This document shows, piece by piece, positions 16,124-24,881 of a DNA stretch of 64,000 bases; position 1 is the stretch's first letter, and every line of letters begins with the position of its first letter. The stretch is from JALEFZ01 sp039820545 (lineage in GTDB: Bacteria; Bacteroidota; Bacteroidia; J057), in assembly GCA_039820545.1 (NCBI GenBank), contig JBCBPW010000006.1, positions 1 through 64,000 of the forward strand, in the 5' to 3' direction. Both the position numbers and the translations under genes were made by a program. A model generated the notes under the pieces. That model was given only the letters and a program-made list of their open reading frames with translations, ran no database searches and was not told the DNA's origin.

Positions 16124-16852
16124 TCAATTGAATCTTCCTTTTTTACATTTGTTTATCTCCCAACGCTGGATGAGAAATTCCTTTAATATGGATTGATTTT
16201 CCAAATTGGAACTGGGCTTAAACGCACCTCCGATGGGTTGGCCTGTCTCACATAAGATTGCCGTCTCTCCCCTTAGTGCATATTTCTCTCCACCTTCGTA
16301 CATGATGATTTTCATGACTCCAGGATCTACTCCCCCACGACAAACCAATACATAAGGTAAGCTGATTTCACTGAGGCCATCCTGATCTACATCGGTTACT
16401 GTTGTCGCCTGAGGAATAAATCCCGTGTACCAATCTACTCCATAACACTCCATGAAATCATATATACGCCATATTTTCTGGAACACCTTTTCCCCCTTCT
16501 TCTTCACAAATAGGTAGGCATGAAGCGCTGATTTATCTTCGATTGCGTACTCAGAGGAATCTTCCAAATAGTCTTTCCAATCAAATTGTCCCGTTACTGT
16601 TTGCACGAGAATATTTTCCCCTATACCATCCTCCCAAGTAAGCGCTTCCACAACATTTCCTCTAAATTCTAGATAGCGAGGGATCTGATCGTAGGACAGC
16701 GGGTTAACTTGAAGGGTAGAATCTGTCTGCGCTTGATCCCAAATGGATTGATTCGTTGGGGTTGTAGGATAAGGAAATCTATTACGAGAATCATCCGTTT
16801 GACCGTAGACTAAATGGAAAACAAGGAAAATATAAATAAGAGGGTGTTTCAT
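16124..16852 (-). CDS. Hypothetical secreted protein with an EF-hand-like calcium loop
   Basis: 242 aa. An N-terminal signal peptide (cleavage near residue 18, VYG-Q) is followed by a mature domain containing IYDFMECYGVDWYTGF and TDVDQDGLSEI, a Dx[DN]xDG loop as in calcium-binding EF-hand or FG-GAP motifs. The pattern resembles the M949_RS01915-type family of Bacteroidota surface proteins; this is recalled from motif likeness and not tested. No enzymatic residues are recognised. The gene is monocistronic and convergent with exbD. Confidence 0.55.
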   Translation of the reverse strand: MKHPLIYIFLVFHLVYGQTDDSRNRFPYPTTPTNQSIWDQAQTDSTLQVNPLSYDQIPRYLEFRGNVVEALTWEDGIGENILVQTVTGQFDWKDYLEDSSEYAIEDKSALHAYLFVKKKGEKVFQKIWRIYDFMECYGVDWYTGFIPQATTVTDVDQDGLSEISLPYVLVCRGGVDPGVMKIIMYEGGEKYALRGETAILCETGQPIGGAFKPSSNLENQSILKEFLIQRWEINKCKKGRFN

Positions 16853-17125
16853 GATAAGATTATTTTCGCTAGGTGGTTTCTCTCAAACAAGATAATTACA
16901 TAGGATATAACGCCTACAGTTTTATCTTATCATTTCTGGTAAAAACTGCATCAAAGCTCCATTCTATTGTCTTCGCCCTTATTTATTCTACCATCAAGGA
17001 TTTATCCAGTACTTCCCATTCGCATCTATATTTCATATGCCAATATCCATAGATAATTGTGAAAAACGGGGCTTTTCTCTTATTTGAAATTCTAAAAACT
17101 AACTTTCAATACAAGCCAAAAATTC

Positions 17126-19024
17126 ATGTTTTACACAGTCCTTAAAAACGGATGTTGGATGGCAGCATGTTTCATGTTTGCTTTAGGAACGCTCCAAGCC
17201 CAGGTCGAAGTTCCCGCGATTCACTCCAATATGGATAGCGATCGTGAAGGAGTATACGTCACTTTTAGAGGTGAAAAGTACTACGACACAGATCGAGTAC
17301 CCGAAATGACGCTTACCCAAGCTATGGGTAATCCAGAAGGCACAAAGATTGGCATCAAATTCAATTTTAATAAGAGAGGCTTTTCTGGGAAATTGTACTA
17401 TGGATTCATTCCTTATGGAGATTCCAAACACCCCCATCCTGTATTTTTTAAGCGCTGGTCTGAAATAGAAAAAGGAAAGGCATCTATAGACATCCTAGGT
17501 CAGCTCGAAGGCAGATACGATATGATCGGTTGGGCCAAAAATGGCTACGGTACACTTGGCTTTCGTGTGATGGGGGATGATGGTCAAGTCTACTACGATG
17601 GCAAAGTATCTTTCTCAGGTACAGGTCCCTTTGAGGTTGTTCCTACTGTGATCGAAGGCCCCTTCCTTCATCGCATGAAACCAACAGAAGCTACGATCGC
17701 CTTAACTACGCATGTTCCAGTTGATGCCACCCTCAAGATTAATGATCAAGAACTAAAGACGACGGGACAGACTCAACATGAAATCAAGGTCACAGGCTTG
17801 AAACCAGATACGGACTATGACTACACCGTTTCTGTAGGACCGATCGAGCAGACGTATACGCTCCATACTTCTCCCGAACCAGGGACACGCAAACCTTTGG
17901 TATTTGCCTATGCTTCTGACTCACGCGCAGGTCAGGGGGGCGGAGAACGTGACATCTACGGTTCCAATGCCTATATCATGAAAAAAATCATGGCCCTCGC
18001 CCATATGCAGGATGCAGCGTTCTTCCAATTTTCTGGGGATCTCATCAATGGCTACCTGACAAATGCAGGTGAAATGGATCTACAATATGCCAATTGGAAG
18101 CGTGCTGTGGAGCCTTTTGGACACTACTTCCCGATTTATGTCAGCATGGGCAACCACGAGGCCCTCATGCGCTCCTTCTACAAAGCAGATGGTGGCAGCG
18201 GATTTACGGTAGACCGTTTCCCCTACGCTACCGAGTCAGGTGAAGCTGTTTTTGCTCGTAATTTCGTCAACCCTCTCAATGGTCCTGCAAGCGAAGACGG
18301 TGCCTCATATGATCCCAACCCTGAGGTACAGGACTTCCCTAGCTACGAAGAAAATGTATTTTATTATATCTATGACAATGTAGCCGTGGTAGTCATGAAT
18401 TCTGATTATTGGTATGCTCCCTCTACTGGACGTATCCCTGTGACAAGCGGAGGCATGCACGGATACATCATGGACCAGCAATTTGCTTGGCTAGAAAAAA
18501 CGATCTTAGCTTTGGAAAGCAATGAGGCGATTGACCATATTTTCATTACACAGCATACGCCTTTCTTCCCCAATGGAGGTCATGTAAGCGATGATATGTG
18601 GTACAATGGAGACAATACGAAGCGTGCCTTTGCTGCTGGCAAGCCTTTATCACGGGGCATCATCCAGCGCAGGGATCAGATGCTAGATTTGATCGTCAAC
18701 AAGAGCCAGAAGGTGCTGGGTATCCTTACAGGAGATGAGCACAACTATGCACGTACCACCATCGGGCCTGAGACACAAATTCACCCAGCAAACTTTCCTG
18801 AAAATCTGCGCATCAAACTTTCTCGAACCATCTACCAGATCAACAACGGAGCAGCAGGAGCACCTTATTATGCGCAGGAAACGACGCCGTGGACCCCTTT
18901 TGTAAGCGGATTTACCACACAAAATGCCCTTGTTTTATTCCACATTGAAGGAAAAAGCGTCACCATGCGCGTCATGAATCCAGATACGTTGGAAGAAATT
19001 GAGCAAGTAGAATTACGGAAGTAA
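17126..19024 (+). CDS. Secreted metallophosphoesterase (purple acid phosphatase-like)
   Basis: 632 aa. A signal peptide (LQAQ near residue 26) leads to an N-terminal beta-rich region (about 30-175), a fibronectin/purple-acid-phosphatase N-like domain (about 175-255), and a calcineurin-like phosphoesterase domain (about 258-560). Metal-site motifs are in order: ASDSRAG, FSGDLIN, SMGNHEA, TQHTPFF and TGDEHNY. DSR replaces the more common DxH at the first motif, so one metal ligand may differ. Phosphomonoesterase or phosphodiesterase activity in the periplasm or outside the cell is inferred; the substrate is unknown. Confidence 0.85.
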   Translation: MFYTVLKNGCWMAACFMFALGTLQAQVEVPAIHSNMDSDREGVYVTFRGEKYYDTDRVPEMTLTQAMGNPEGTKIGIKFNFNKRGFSGKLYYGFIPYGDSKHPHPVFFKRWSEIEKGKASIDILGQLEGRYDMIGWAKNGYGTLGFRVMGDDGQVYYDGKVSFSGTGPFEVVPTVIEGPFLHRMKPTEATIALTTHVPVDATLKINDQELKTTGQTQHEIKVTGLKPDTDYDYTVSVGPIEQTYTLHTSPEPGTRKPLVFAYASDSRAGQGGGERDIYGSNAYIMKKIMALAHMQDAAFFQFSGDLINGYLTNAGEMDLQYANWKRAVEPFGHYFPIYVSMGNHEALMRSFYKADGGSGFTVDRFPYATESGEAVFARNFVNPLNGPASEDGASYDPNPEVQDFPSYEENVFYYIYDNVAVVVMNSDYWYAPSTGRIPVTSGGMHGYIMDQQFAWLEKTILALESNEAIDHIFITQHTPFFPNGGHVSDDMWYNGDNTKRAFAAGKPLSRGIIQRRDQMLDLIVNKSQKVLGILTGDEHNYARTTIGPETQIHPANFPENLRIKLSRTIYQINNGAAGAPYYAQETTPWTPFVSGFTTQNALVLFHIEGKSVTMRVMNPDTLEEIEQVELRK

Positions 19025-19108
19025 AGAAATGATATTTGAGTCACTATGCACGAAGATGCAAGGCTCATTTTTGCTAACAAAGCACATACCCAGCAGTTAA
19101 AAATGCAT

Positions 19109-19144
19109 GGAAGCAGGCTGACAAGTTTGCTTCCGTACTTTTTT
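19109..19144 (+). terminator. Probable terminator after the metallophosphoesterase
   Basis: A 7-bp stem GGAAGCA / TGCTTCC with a 12-base loop is followed, after four bases, by six T. Confidence 0.45.
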
Positions 19145-19196
19145 GACCTCCAGACCAAGTAAACTGACAGACTAACCTACTACTATAAACACCTAC

Positions 19197-20501
19197 ATGA
19201 ATAGAATGACTTTCATTGGATTCATAGGAATCCTAAGTTTTTTCCTAAGCTGTAACTCTACAGTAGACAATACCGATCAGCAGGCTCCTCCTCTCCCCAA
19301 GGTGGCAGGTCTTCCTACAGCCGACACAGACAATGGTGGCATTGACCTTCCGTCAGGATTTGGCGCAGTAGTGGTAGCAGATACCCTCGGCAGGATGCGT
19401 CACATTGTAGCCAGAGACAACGGCGATCTCTATATAAAAGGATGGAAAGGGGGAATATGGGCTCTTCGCGATACTACTAAGGATGGCAAAGCTGATGTTC
19501 AGAAAAAATTTGCAGAGGACATCAAAGGAACAGGCATAGATATTTATAAGGGAGATCTATATGCGTCCTCCCGAACCGAAGTATTTAGGTTTCCATTGGA
19601 GAATGAAAAGCTCCTACCTGGGAGTCGCGAAAGTATCGTTTCGGATTTTCCAGAACAGGGACAGCATGCGGCGAAGTCTTTTACCTTTGACAATCAGGGT
19701 AATATCTACATCAATGTAGGATCTCCCTCTAATGCTTGCCAAGATCAGCCGCGTACACCTGGTTCACCTGGACTTGATCCCTGTCCGCAGAAAGTATGGC
19801 AGGCAGGTATCTGGCGATTCGACGCGGAAGTTCCTGGACAGACGCAAAAAGCGAACGGTGTACTTTATGCTTCAGGCATCCGAAATGCCATTGCGCTAGA
19901 TTGGAACCAAGCAACTGACGGACTATTTGCCATTCAACATGGACGAGACCAGTTGCACCAGCTCTGGCCTTCTACCTTCACCAAGGAACAAAGCGTGGAG
20001 CTCCCAGCCGAGGAGTTTTTACAGATAGATGAAGGTGATGACTTTGGATGGCCTTTCTGCTTCTACAACCATATGACTGAGCAGAAATTACTAGCTCCCG
20101 AATATGGAGGAGATGGACAAATCACGGGAAGGTGTGATGAGGCGAAGAAGCCTATTTTGGGTTTCCCTGGACACATGGCCCCCAATGATCTACTCTTTTA
20201 CACAGGAGATCAGTTTCCAGAGAAATATAAAGACGGGGCATTCATTGCCTTTCACGGTTCTTGGAATCGTGCGCCTCAGCCACAGAAGGGATATTTTGTG
20301 GTATTTGTCCCCATGAAAAACGGAAAAGTAGTAGGTGAATGGGAACCTTTTGCTTATGGTTTTCCCCAGCTCGAAGTAGTAGAAAGTCCCTCTGATGCTG
20401 TATACCGCCCCTGTGGATTGGCACAAGGTCCTGACGGTTCTCTGTATGTAGCGGACTCTCAGAGAGGGCGTATATGGAGAATCATGTACTATGGAAGCTA
20501 A
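19197..20501 (+). CDS. PQQ-dependent sugar dehydrogenase-like lipoprotein
   Basis: 434 aa. A lipoprotein signal peptide (lipobox FLSC, Cys19) is followed by a six-bladed beta-propeller of the soluble glucose/sorbosone dehydrogenase family. Recognisable blocks are the GFGAVVVAD start, GIRNAIALDWN, HGRDQLHQLWP, DDFGWPFC, FHGSWNR and the closing GPDGSLYVADSQRGRIWRI. Such enzymes oxidise aldose sugars or sorbosone with pyrroloquinoline quinone, passing electrons to a cytochrome. A cytochrome c gene follows 48 bases downstream, which supports that role. No PQQ biosynthesis genes are in the window. Substrate and actual cofactor are not established. Confidence 0.82.
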   Translation: MNRMTFIGFIGILSFFLSCNSTVDNTDQQAPPLPKVAGLPTADTDNGGIDLPSGFGAVVVADTLGRMRHIVARDNGDLYIKGWKGGIWALRDTTKDGKADVQKKFAEDIKGTGIDIYKGDLYASSRTEVFRFPLENEKLLPGSRESIVSDFPEQGQHAAKSFTFDNQGNIYINVGSPSNACQDQPRTPGSPGLDPCPQKVWQAGIWRFDAEVPGQTQKANGVLYASGIRNAIALDWNQATDGLFAIQHGRDQLHQLWPSTFTKEQSVELPAEEFLQIDEGDDFGWPFCFYNHMTEQKLLAPEYGGDGQITGRCDEAKKPILGFPGHMAPNDLLFYTGDQFPEKYKDGAFIAFHGSWNRAPQPQKGYFVVFVPMKNGKVVGEWEPFAYGFPQLEVVESPSDAVYRPCGLAQGPDGSLYVADSQRGRIWRIMYYGS

Positions 20502-20549
20502 AGTAATGCTGAATGAATGAGTTATTGAATTTTTGAATAAAGATCTAAC

Positions 20550-21002
20550 ATGAAACGAATACTATTATGTCTTGGGCTACTTTCTGTCGTTTTGTGGGCC
20601 TGTGGACCTAGCGAAGAAAAAACGACTGAGAGGCCTCCTATTACAGATTCTGCTACCAAACCCAAAGTAGATAAAGCTGCGAGTCTAGGGGAAAAAGTCT
20701 ATAAGATGAACTGCCTTGTATGTCATCAAAAAAATGGCAAAGGCAACCTCGGGCTCTATCCTCCACTGGCAGGTACAGACTGGGTAACGGGAGACAAAGA
20801 AAGGCTGATCGGTGTCTTGCTCAATGGGATGCAAGGTGAAATCGAGGTGAATGGGGAAACCTACAACAATGTGATGGCTTCCTATGCGACATTAAAAGAC
20901 GAAGAGATTGCCGCTGTACTCACGTATATCCGTAGCAACTTTGGGAATGAGGCAAGTGCCGTAACAGCAGCCGAGGTAGCCGCTGTTCGTTCCAAGAGCT
21001 AG
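20550..21002 (+). CDS. Cytochrome c lipoprotein
   Basis: 150 aa. Lipobox LWAC (Cys18), a Pro/Thr/Lys-rich linker, then a class I cytochrome c domain with haem motif C55-LVC-H59 and a likely axial Met109 (NNVMASYA). The C-terminal helix is rich in Ala and Val. It is encoded directly after the sugar dehydrogenase and is the obvious electron acceptor for it, feeding the respiratory chain from the periplasmic face. It is terminated by its own hairpin, so the two genes form an operon. Confidence 0.92.
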   Translation: MKRILLCLGLLSVVLWACGPSEEKTTERPPITDSATKPKVDKAASLGEKVYKMNCLVCHQKNGKGNLGLYPPLAGTDWVTGDKERLIGVLLNGMQGEIEVNGETYNNVMASYATLKDEEIAAVLTYIRSNFGNEASAVTAAEVAAVRSKS

Positions 21003-21026
21003 TTTAGGGGATACCACATAAATCCT

Positions 21027-21065
21027 AAAAGGAGTCGTCCCAATCAAAGGAACGGCTCCTTTTCT
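21027..21065 (+). terminator. Rho-independent terminator after cytochrome c
   Basis: A long stem AAAAGGAGTCGT / ACGGCTCCTTTT (12 bp, one G-T pair) closes on an inner CC/GG, followed by a T-rich tail. Confidence 0.85.
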
Positions 21066-21161
21066 ATTTAGCCTCTTTGATTCTACAACCCTTCCTCGCA
21101 GATCTCGTAACTCTATAAGCAAGCCATATTATGTACCATTAACCTAGCCCCCATACAAACC

Positions 21162-21767
21162 ATGTCTAATCAAGTAAGATCCTTTCGAGCACCTGGAGTC
21201 CAAATTGACAATCTCGTCGATGGACTGCGACGCTGGCTATACCTTGATGGGTACCGCTCTCAGGCCCACGTACTCGAAGATGGGCGCACGGTAGTCCAAA
21301 TTACCCAAAAAGGAGAGTGGCGAAAGATTGTGGGTATGTCTACTGCCTTAAATGTTGTCTTTACCCAAGACCAAGACGCGCTCTATCTTGAGATTGGAGA
21401 AGGAAAATGGATTGACAAAATAGCGGGGGGAGCTATTGGACTCTGGTTATTTCCTCCTTTGGCTTTGACCAATGCAGTCGGGATGTGGAATCAATCCCAG
21501 ATGCCTGGTCGTATCATGGACTATGTCTACGATTATCTGCAAGCAGGCAGTTCTTATCATACCTCCTATGAAGAAGTAGATATTTATCAGGAAGAAGAGG
21601 AGGAACCTTTCCTTAGCAAGAAGCCTAGAAAACCCGTAGAAGAGGAGAAAGATCCGTTGGACGACCTCTTTGTCAAACTGGAAAAACTAGGACAGCTAAA
21701 AGAAAAAGGTATTCTAACCGAAGAGGAATTTTTACAACAAAAACAAAAGCTACTGGATGCCCAGTAG
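21162..21767 (+). CDS. SHOCT domain-containing protein
   Basis: 201 aa. The N-terminal half is a mixed alpha/beta domain of unknown type with one weakly hydrophobic stretch (about 88-105, GGAIGLWLFPPLALTNA). An acidic linker (about 140-165) joins it to a C-terminal SHOCT motif (about 172-200: LEKLGQLKEKGILTEEEFLQQK). SHOCT is a short helical module found at protein termini and thought to mediate oligomerisation. No enzymatic function is recognised. It is monocistronic, with a terminator directly after. Confidence 0.7.
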   Translation: MSNQVRSFRAPGVQIDNLVDGLRRWLYLDGYRSQAHVLEDGRTVVQITQKGEWRKIVGMSTALNVVFTQDQDALYLEIGEGKWIDKIAGGAIGLWLFPPLALTNAVGMWNQSQMPGRIMDYVYDYLQAGSSYHTSYEEVDIYQEEEEEPFLSKKPRKPVEEEKDPLDDLFVKLEKLGQLKEKGILTEEEFLQQKQKLLDAQ

Positions 21768-21801
21768 CGATGGATATATCTTTTCTCTTGTTACCTTTTA
21801 T

Positions 21802-21833
21802 GGCCTTGGTTATGGCGACCAAGGCTTTTTTTT
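21802..21833 (+). terminator. Rho-independent terminator after the SHOCT gene
   Basis: A perfect 8-bp stem GCCTTGGT / ACCAAGGC with a 7-base loop is followed by eight T. Confidence 0.9.
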
Positions 21834-21864
21834 AGGGAGCCAGCGGAATATATGCTATCCTTGT

Positions 21865-22398
21865 CTAGCTATCTTCTCCTGATTCAACCACAACCGCTTC
21901 TTCCATGATATAGTTCATTTTGTCAACATCTGTATCGTTGAGTCGGAGTCTACCCTGGAAGGATCGAAAGTCATCCGTATAGAAAATAAGCTCTGGTTCA
22001 CGCAACTCCAGCTCCATTACAGATTCAGGTCCTGCATTTCCACAGAAAAAACAAGAGGCAAAAGGATTGGCTGATAATACATAGCGCCCTGGCTGAACAG
22101 GAATAATATAGCCAGAGATTACAATGGTTTGTTTGTCAAGCGCCTTTACCTCAGGAGAGAAATAAGGGAAAAGAAGTAGCTCTTGTATATCCTCGAAATA
22201 CTTTTCTTTGAAGGTGACGTTTGCCAAGTTTGTCCAATTGATCTGTTTGGCGTCTTCTTTGGCTTTGATAGCTTTGGGCGTAATGGAACTGACGGCAGAG
22301 GAATCCACTTTATCTGCCTGATCGACAGAAGTAGACTGGTTTTCACATCCTACCAATCCAATTACAAAGCCCAATATCAAAACATAAACTTGTCTCAT
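21865..22398 (-). CDS. DUF3299-like periplasmic lipoprotein with CFFCG motif
   Basis: 177 aa. Lipobox LVGC (Cys18), a Ser/Asp/Lys linker, then a compact beta-rich domain (about 52-170). It contains VISGYIIPV, SCFFCGNAGPESVMEL (C116/C119) and FQGRLRLN. The SCFFC pair with the following G-P/Q-E-S-x-M resembles the DUF3299 family, whose members accompany a Zur-regulated ABC transporter in Pseudomonas (the PA4066 type). A metal-handling role is inferred. It is the last gene of the four-gene minus-strand operon and a paralog of its neighbour. Confidence 0.65.
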   Translation of the reverse strand: MRQVYVLILGFVIGLVGCENQSTSVDQADKVDSSAVSSITPKAIKAKEDAKQINWTNLANVTFKEKYFEDIQELLLFPYFSPEVKALDKQTIVISGYIIPVQPGRYVLSANPFASCFFCGNAGPESVMELELREPELIFYTDDFRSFQGRLRLNDTDVDKMNYIMEEAVVVESGEDS

Positions 22399-22406
22399 AT
22401 CTGTTG

Positions 22407-22841
22407 TTAGTCCTTTTGTACTATTGCTTCCTCCAATATATAGTTTAGTTCCAACTCCTGGTCATTCAAGCGAAGCGTACCTTTTAGGGTTACGACTTGA
22501 TCCAGTTTGAGTTTCTTCTTTGGATTCTTCAGACGCAATTCCATGATAGATTCTTGCCCCGCACCTCCACAAAAGAAACAACTACTGAAAGGGAAGGCAG
22601 ATAGATAATAAGAATTACCCGAAATATCTCCTGGGATGATAAACCCTTGAATGATAATCTCTTGGTTTTCCAGTGCTTTTACATTTTCCGAAAAGGTAGG
22701 CTTACCATACCAAAAGTTCTGCTCGTAATTCTGAATATAAGAATACTGTACACCTGCTAAGGTCTCCCAATTGGTCTTGATTTGCCCCCAGGATAGTAAG
22801 GGAAATGCCAATATAAAAATGAAGAAAAATCGTTTACCCAT
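22407..22841 (-). CDS. DUF3299-like secreted protein with CFFCG motif
   Basis: 144 aa with a Sec signal peptide (SWG-Q near residue 19) and no lipobox. The mature domain parallels the downstream lipoprotein: KALENQEIIIQGFIIP, SSCFFCGGAGQESIMEL (C88/C91), LKGTLRLN. It therefore looks like the soluble partner of a soluble/anchored pair, both carrying the Cys pair. Its start overlaps the 3' end of the permease gene by 8 bases, which indicates translational coupling. A role as periplasmic metal binder or redox partner is inferred. Confidence 0.65.
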   Translation of the reverse strand: MGKRFFFIFILAFPLLSWGQIKTNWETLAGVQYSYIQNYEQNFWYGKPTFSENVKALENQEIIIQGFIIPGDISGNSYYLSAFPFSSCFFCGGAGQESIMELRLKNPKKKLKLDQVVTLKGTLRLNDQELELNYILEEAIVQKD

Positions 22842-24081
22842 CTGCGAGTGTTTGTGAAATATTGAGGCTGAAGGCGCGGATTCCTGGAATCAATGCGGCA
22901 AGACCTCCAATAACCATGATTGCTAACAACAACCATAGTTCTTCTATCGATACGATCATTTGGGTCAAAGGATAGTGATAGGCCTCTTCAAAATAAAAAG
23001 ATAGCACGCTTACCCCTATTCTACTTACAAGAATACCACAAACGTAGCCTAAAGCTCCTAGAATGATCCCCTCTAATAAGACCAGAATCAACAACTGCTC
23101 TCTGGATGCTCCCATGGTACGCATCAGGGCTAGCTCATATTTTCGATCCTTTAGAGAGCTATAAATCGAGACAAAGACGCTGATGCCAGAGATGAGAATA
23201 ATCGCCAAAGCAATCATCTCTATCGTCGTCCTACCCACCGAAAACAGTTCTGTCAAGCGACTTACCTCAATGGCAGGTAAGGCCGCTTTCATCGAAGTTT
23301 CTTTATCCACCATCCGTGGCAACATCATCATGCCCATAGGACTTTTCCACTTGAGGAGCATGGCAGTGATTTCTTTATCTTCATCGTCATGCTCAGGGCC
23401 ATGATCTTCTTCATCTACATGCTCCTCCTCGTCCTCTTCATGCCCTTCCTCCTCATGACCATGGTCGCTATGGATATCCCACACACTTTGTATAGGTGTC
23501 ATGATCAACTGGTCAATGACTCTTCTTGACGGTGCCAGAATGCCTACGACTACATAGGCCTGTTCATCGTGTACACCTTCCTCTGTTTCTACATTGCCAT
23601 GACTCCCATAAAATGTATCTCCTATAGATAGATTGAGTCGTTCGGCTACACCCGCCCCTATCGTTGCTTCAAAGGGTTCCTCCCATAGTTTTCCTTCTGC
23701 TAGCTCCCCTTCATAATGCTGAACGTAGCTATGCTCCGTACCTAAAATCCGATAGCCCTTATAACTATCTCCGTAGGCCATCATGATCCCTTCTTTGATA
23801 AGGGGATGCTTCAACAACTCTTCTGCCTCTTTGAGTGGGATATTGCCTGTAGGATTGTCGATGTGATATACGCTGGATAAAATAAGCTGTGTCGGACTCC
23901 CCTTTGCCCCTACGACCATGTCTATCCCCTTGATATTGTCCTTGAACTGGCCATCTAATTGCTGGCTCAAGATGAGCAAAAGCGAAATGATACTCACACC
24001 TAACGTAAGAAGCATCACACTCATCAAAGTATGTAATGGACGTTCTCTCAGGTTTTTCCAACTAAGTAATAAGAGGTTCAT
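22834..24081 (-). CDS. ABC transporter permease (FtsX/MacB type) with His/Asp/Glu-rich loop
   Basis: 415 aa. TM1 (about 18-40), a large periplasmic domain (about 41-285), then three C-terminal helices (about 288-308, 330-355, 375-400) as in FtsX/LolC/MacB permeases. Inside the periplasmic domain, residues 204-236 are almost entirely His, Asp and Glu (HSDHGHEEEGHEEDEEEH followed by more of the same), a probable metal-binding loop. The three-helix C-terminal block and its cytosolic RTMGASREQL loop are typical. The ATPase gene lies 74 bases upstream and two CxxC proteins downstream. Transition-metal homeostasis is inferred. Confidence 0.85.
   Translation of the reverse strand: MNLLLLSWKNLRERPLHTLMSVMLLTLGVSIISLLLILSQQLDGQFKDNIKGIDMVVGAKGSPTQLILSSVYHIDNPTGNIPLKEAEELLKHPLIKEGIMMAYGDSYKGYRILGTEHSYVQHYEGELAEGKLWEEPFEATIGAGVAERLNLSIGDTFYGSHGNVETEEGVHDEQAYVVVGILAPSRRVIDQLIMTPIQSVWDIHSDHGHEEEGHEEDEEEHVDEEDHGPEHDDEDKEITAMLLKWKSPMGMMMLPRMVDKETSMKAALPAIEVSRLTELFSVGRTTIEMIALAIILISGISVFVSIYSSLKDRKYELALMRTMGASREQLLILVLLEGIILGALGYVCGILVSRIGVSVLSFYFEEAYHYPLTQMIVSIEELWLLLAIMVIGGLAALIPGIRAFSLNISQTLADG
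23374..23472 (-). other. His/Asp/Glu-rich segment in the ABC permease
   Basis: Codes residues 204-236 of the permease: seven His and about twenty acidic residues with hardly any hydrophobic ones. Such segments commonly bind Zn2+ or other transition metals. Confidence 0.8.
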
Positions 24082-24155
24082 ATACCTGGAATTATAGAGA
24101 CTATCGGTTAAACGGGTAAAGTGAGAAAATGATATGGAAAAATAGGATTCGTCGA

Positions 24156-24788
24156 CTAATCTAGCTCCACACTATGCGAAAAGTGTTCTTTGAGTCGGTT
24201 GTCATGTGTCACAATAATCAAGGCCGATCCTGCAGCGTGAGCTTGTTCTTCCAGTAGGTTGATGACTTCCTGTGTGTGGTAATCATCTAGACTAGAAGTA
24301 GGTTCGTCTGCCAGGAGCAATTTAGGTCTATTGATCAGGGCTCGGGCAATCGCTACACGCTGCTGTTCTCCGATCGACAGTCGGTAGGTCGACTGTTCTG
24401 ACTTGGCTGCGATGCCTAGGCGAGCCAACATATCCATGATCTGATCATGGTCTACGGGATTCCCCGATAGCTTTTGCGCCAGCTGGAGGTTTTCTCTCAC
24501 TGTCAAGGCAGCGACAAAGTGAGATTGTTGAAAGATGATGCCGATGTTTCGGCCACGGAAGCGATCCAGATCCTGAATGCTCAGCCGCGTGATATCGGTT
24601 TCATTGATGATAATCTCCCCCTCATGGGCTTGTAGAAGCCCACCCAATAAGTGAAGAAAAGTAGTCTTACCTTTACCTGAATTTCCGAGAATCAAGAGAG
24701 GGTCTCCTACACTAGCTGTAATATCAGGAAACTGAAACCGTTGTCTTTCTGTATAGGCAAATTTGAGCCCCGAACTTAAGATCATCAT
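24156..24788 (-). CDS. ABC transporter ATP-binding protein (LolD/MacB type)
   Basis: 210 aa. Walker A GNSGKGKT (35-42), Q-loop at FQQSH, signature LSIGEQQR (137-144, a variant of LSGGQ), Walker B LLLADE with the following PTSSLD, and the switch His in IVTHD. It powers the permease encoded next. The frame extends to an ATG at 24839. I chose 24788 because the predicted -7 element (minus strand, 24837-24844) would place the transcription start downstream of 24839. It is the first gene of the operon and is divergent from the MerC gene. Confidence 0.88.
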   Translation of the reverse strand: MMILSSGLKFAYTERQRFQFPDITASVGDPLLILGNSGKGKTTFLHLLGGLLQAHEGEIIINETDITRLSIQDLDRFRGRNIGIIFQQSHFVAALTVRENLQLAQKLSGNPVDHDQIMDMLARLGIAAKSEQSTYRLSIGEQQRVAIARALINRPKLLLADEPTSSLDDYHTQEVINLLEEQAHAAGSALIIVTHDNRLKEHFSHSVELD

Positions 24789-24836
24789 ATAAAGATTATC
24801 TAGATTGATCGAATCTACTAAGTGAAACGATAGCCT

Positions 24837-24844
24837 CAAAAATA
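24837..24844 (-). promoter_or_regulatory. Putative -7 element of the ABC operon
   Basis: On the minus strand this reads TATTTTTG, an exact TAnnTTTG match. Transcription would begin near 24830, about 40 nt before the ATPase ATG at 24788. The -33 element is poor, as expected for a regulated promoter. Confidence 0.5.
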
Positions 24845-24851
24845 CGGGAAC

Positions 24852-24863
24852 TCTTTCGAAAGA
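24852..24863. promoter_or_regulatory. 12-bp palindrome between divergent promoters
   Basis: TCTTTCGAAAGA is a perfect palindrome lying between the two opposed -7 elements (24837-24844 and 24874-24881), so it covers the -33 region of both genes. It could be a second operator. Confidence 0.4.
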
Positions 24864-24873
24864 AAAACCGTAT

Positions 24874-24881
24874 TATATTTG
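24874..24881 (+). promoter_or_regulatory. -7 element of the MerC gene promoter
   Basis: TATATTTG is an exact TAnnTTTG match. The predicted start near 24888 leaves a 57-nt leader before the ATG at 24945. The element overlaps the palindrome at 24880-24894. Confidence 0.6.

Noticed and set aside
24789..24839. An upstream ATG for the ABC ATPase
   Set aside because: The predicted transcription start is downstream of it, and the ATG at 24788 is closer to the family N-terminus.
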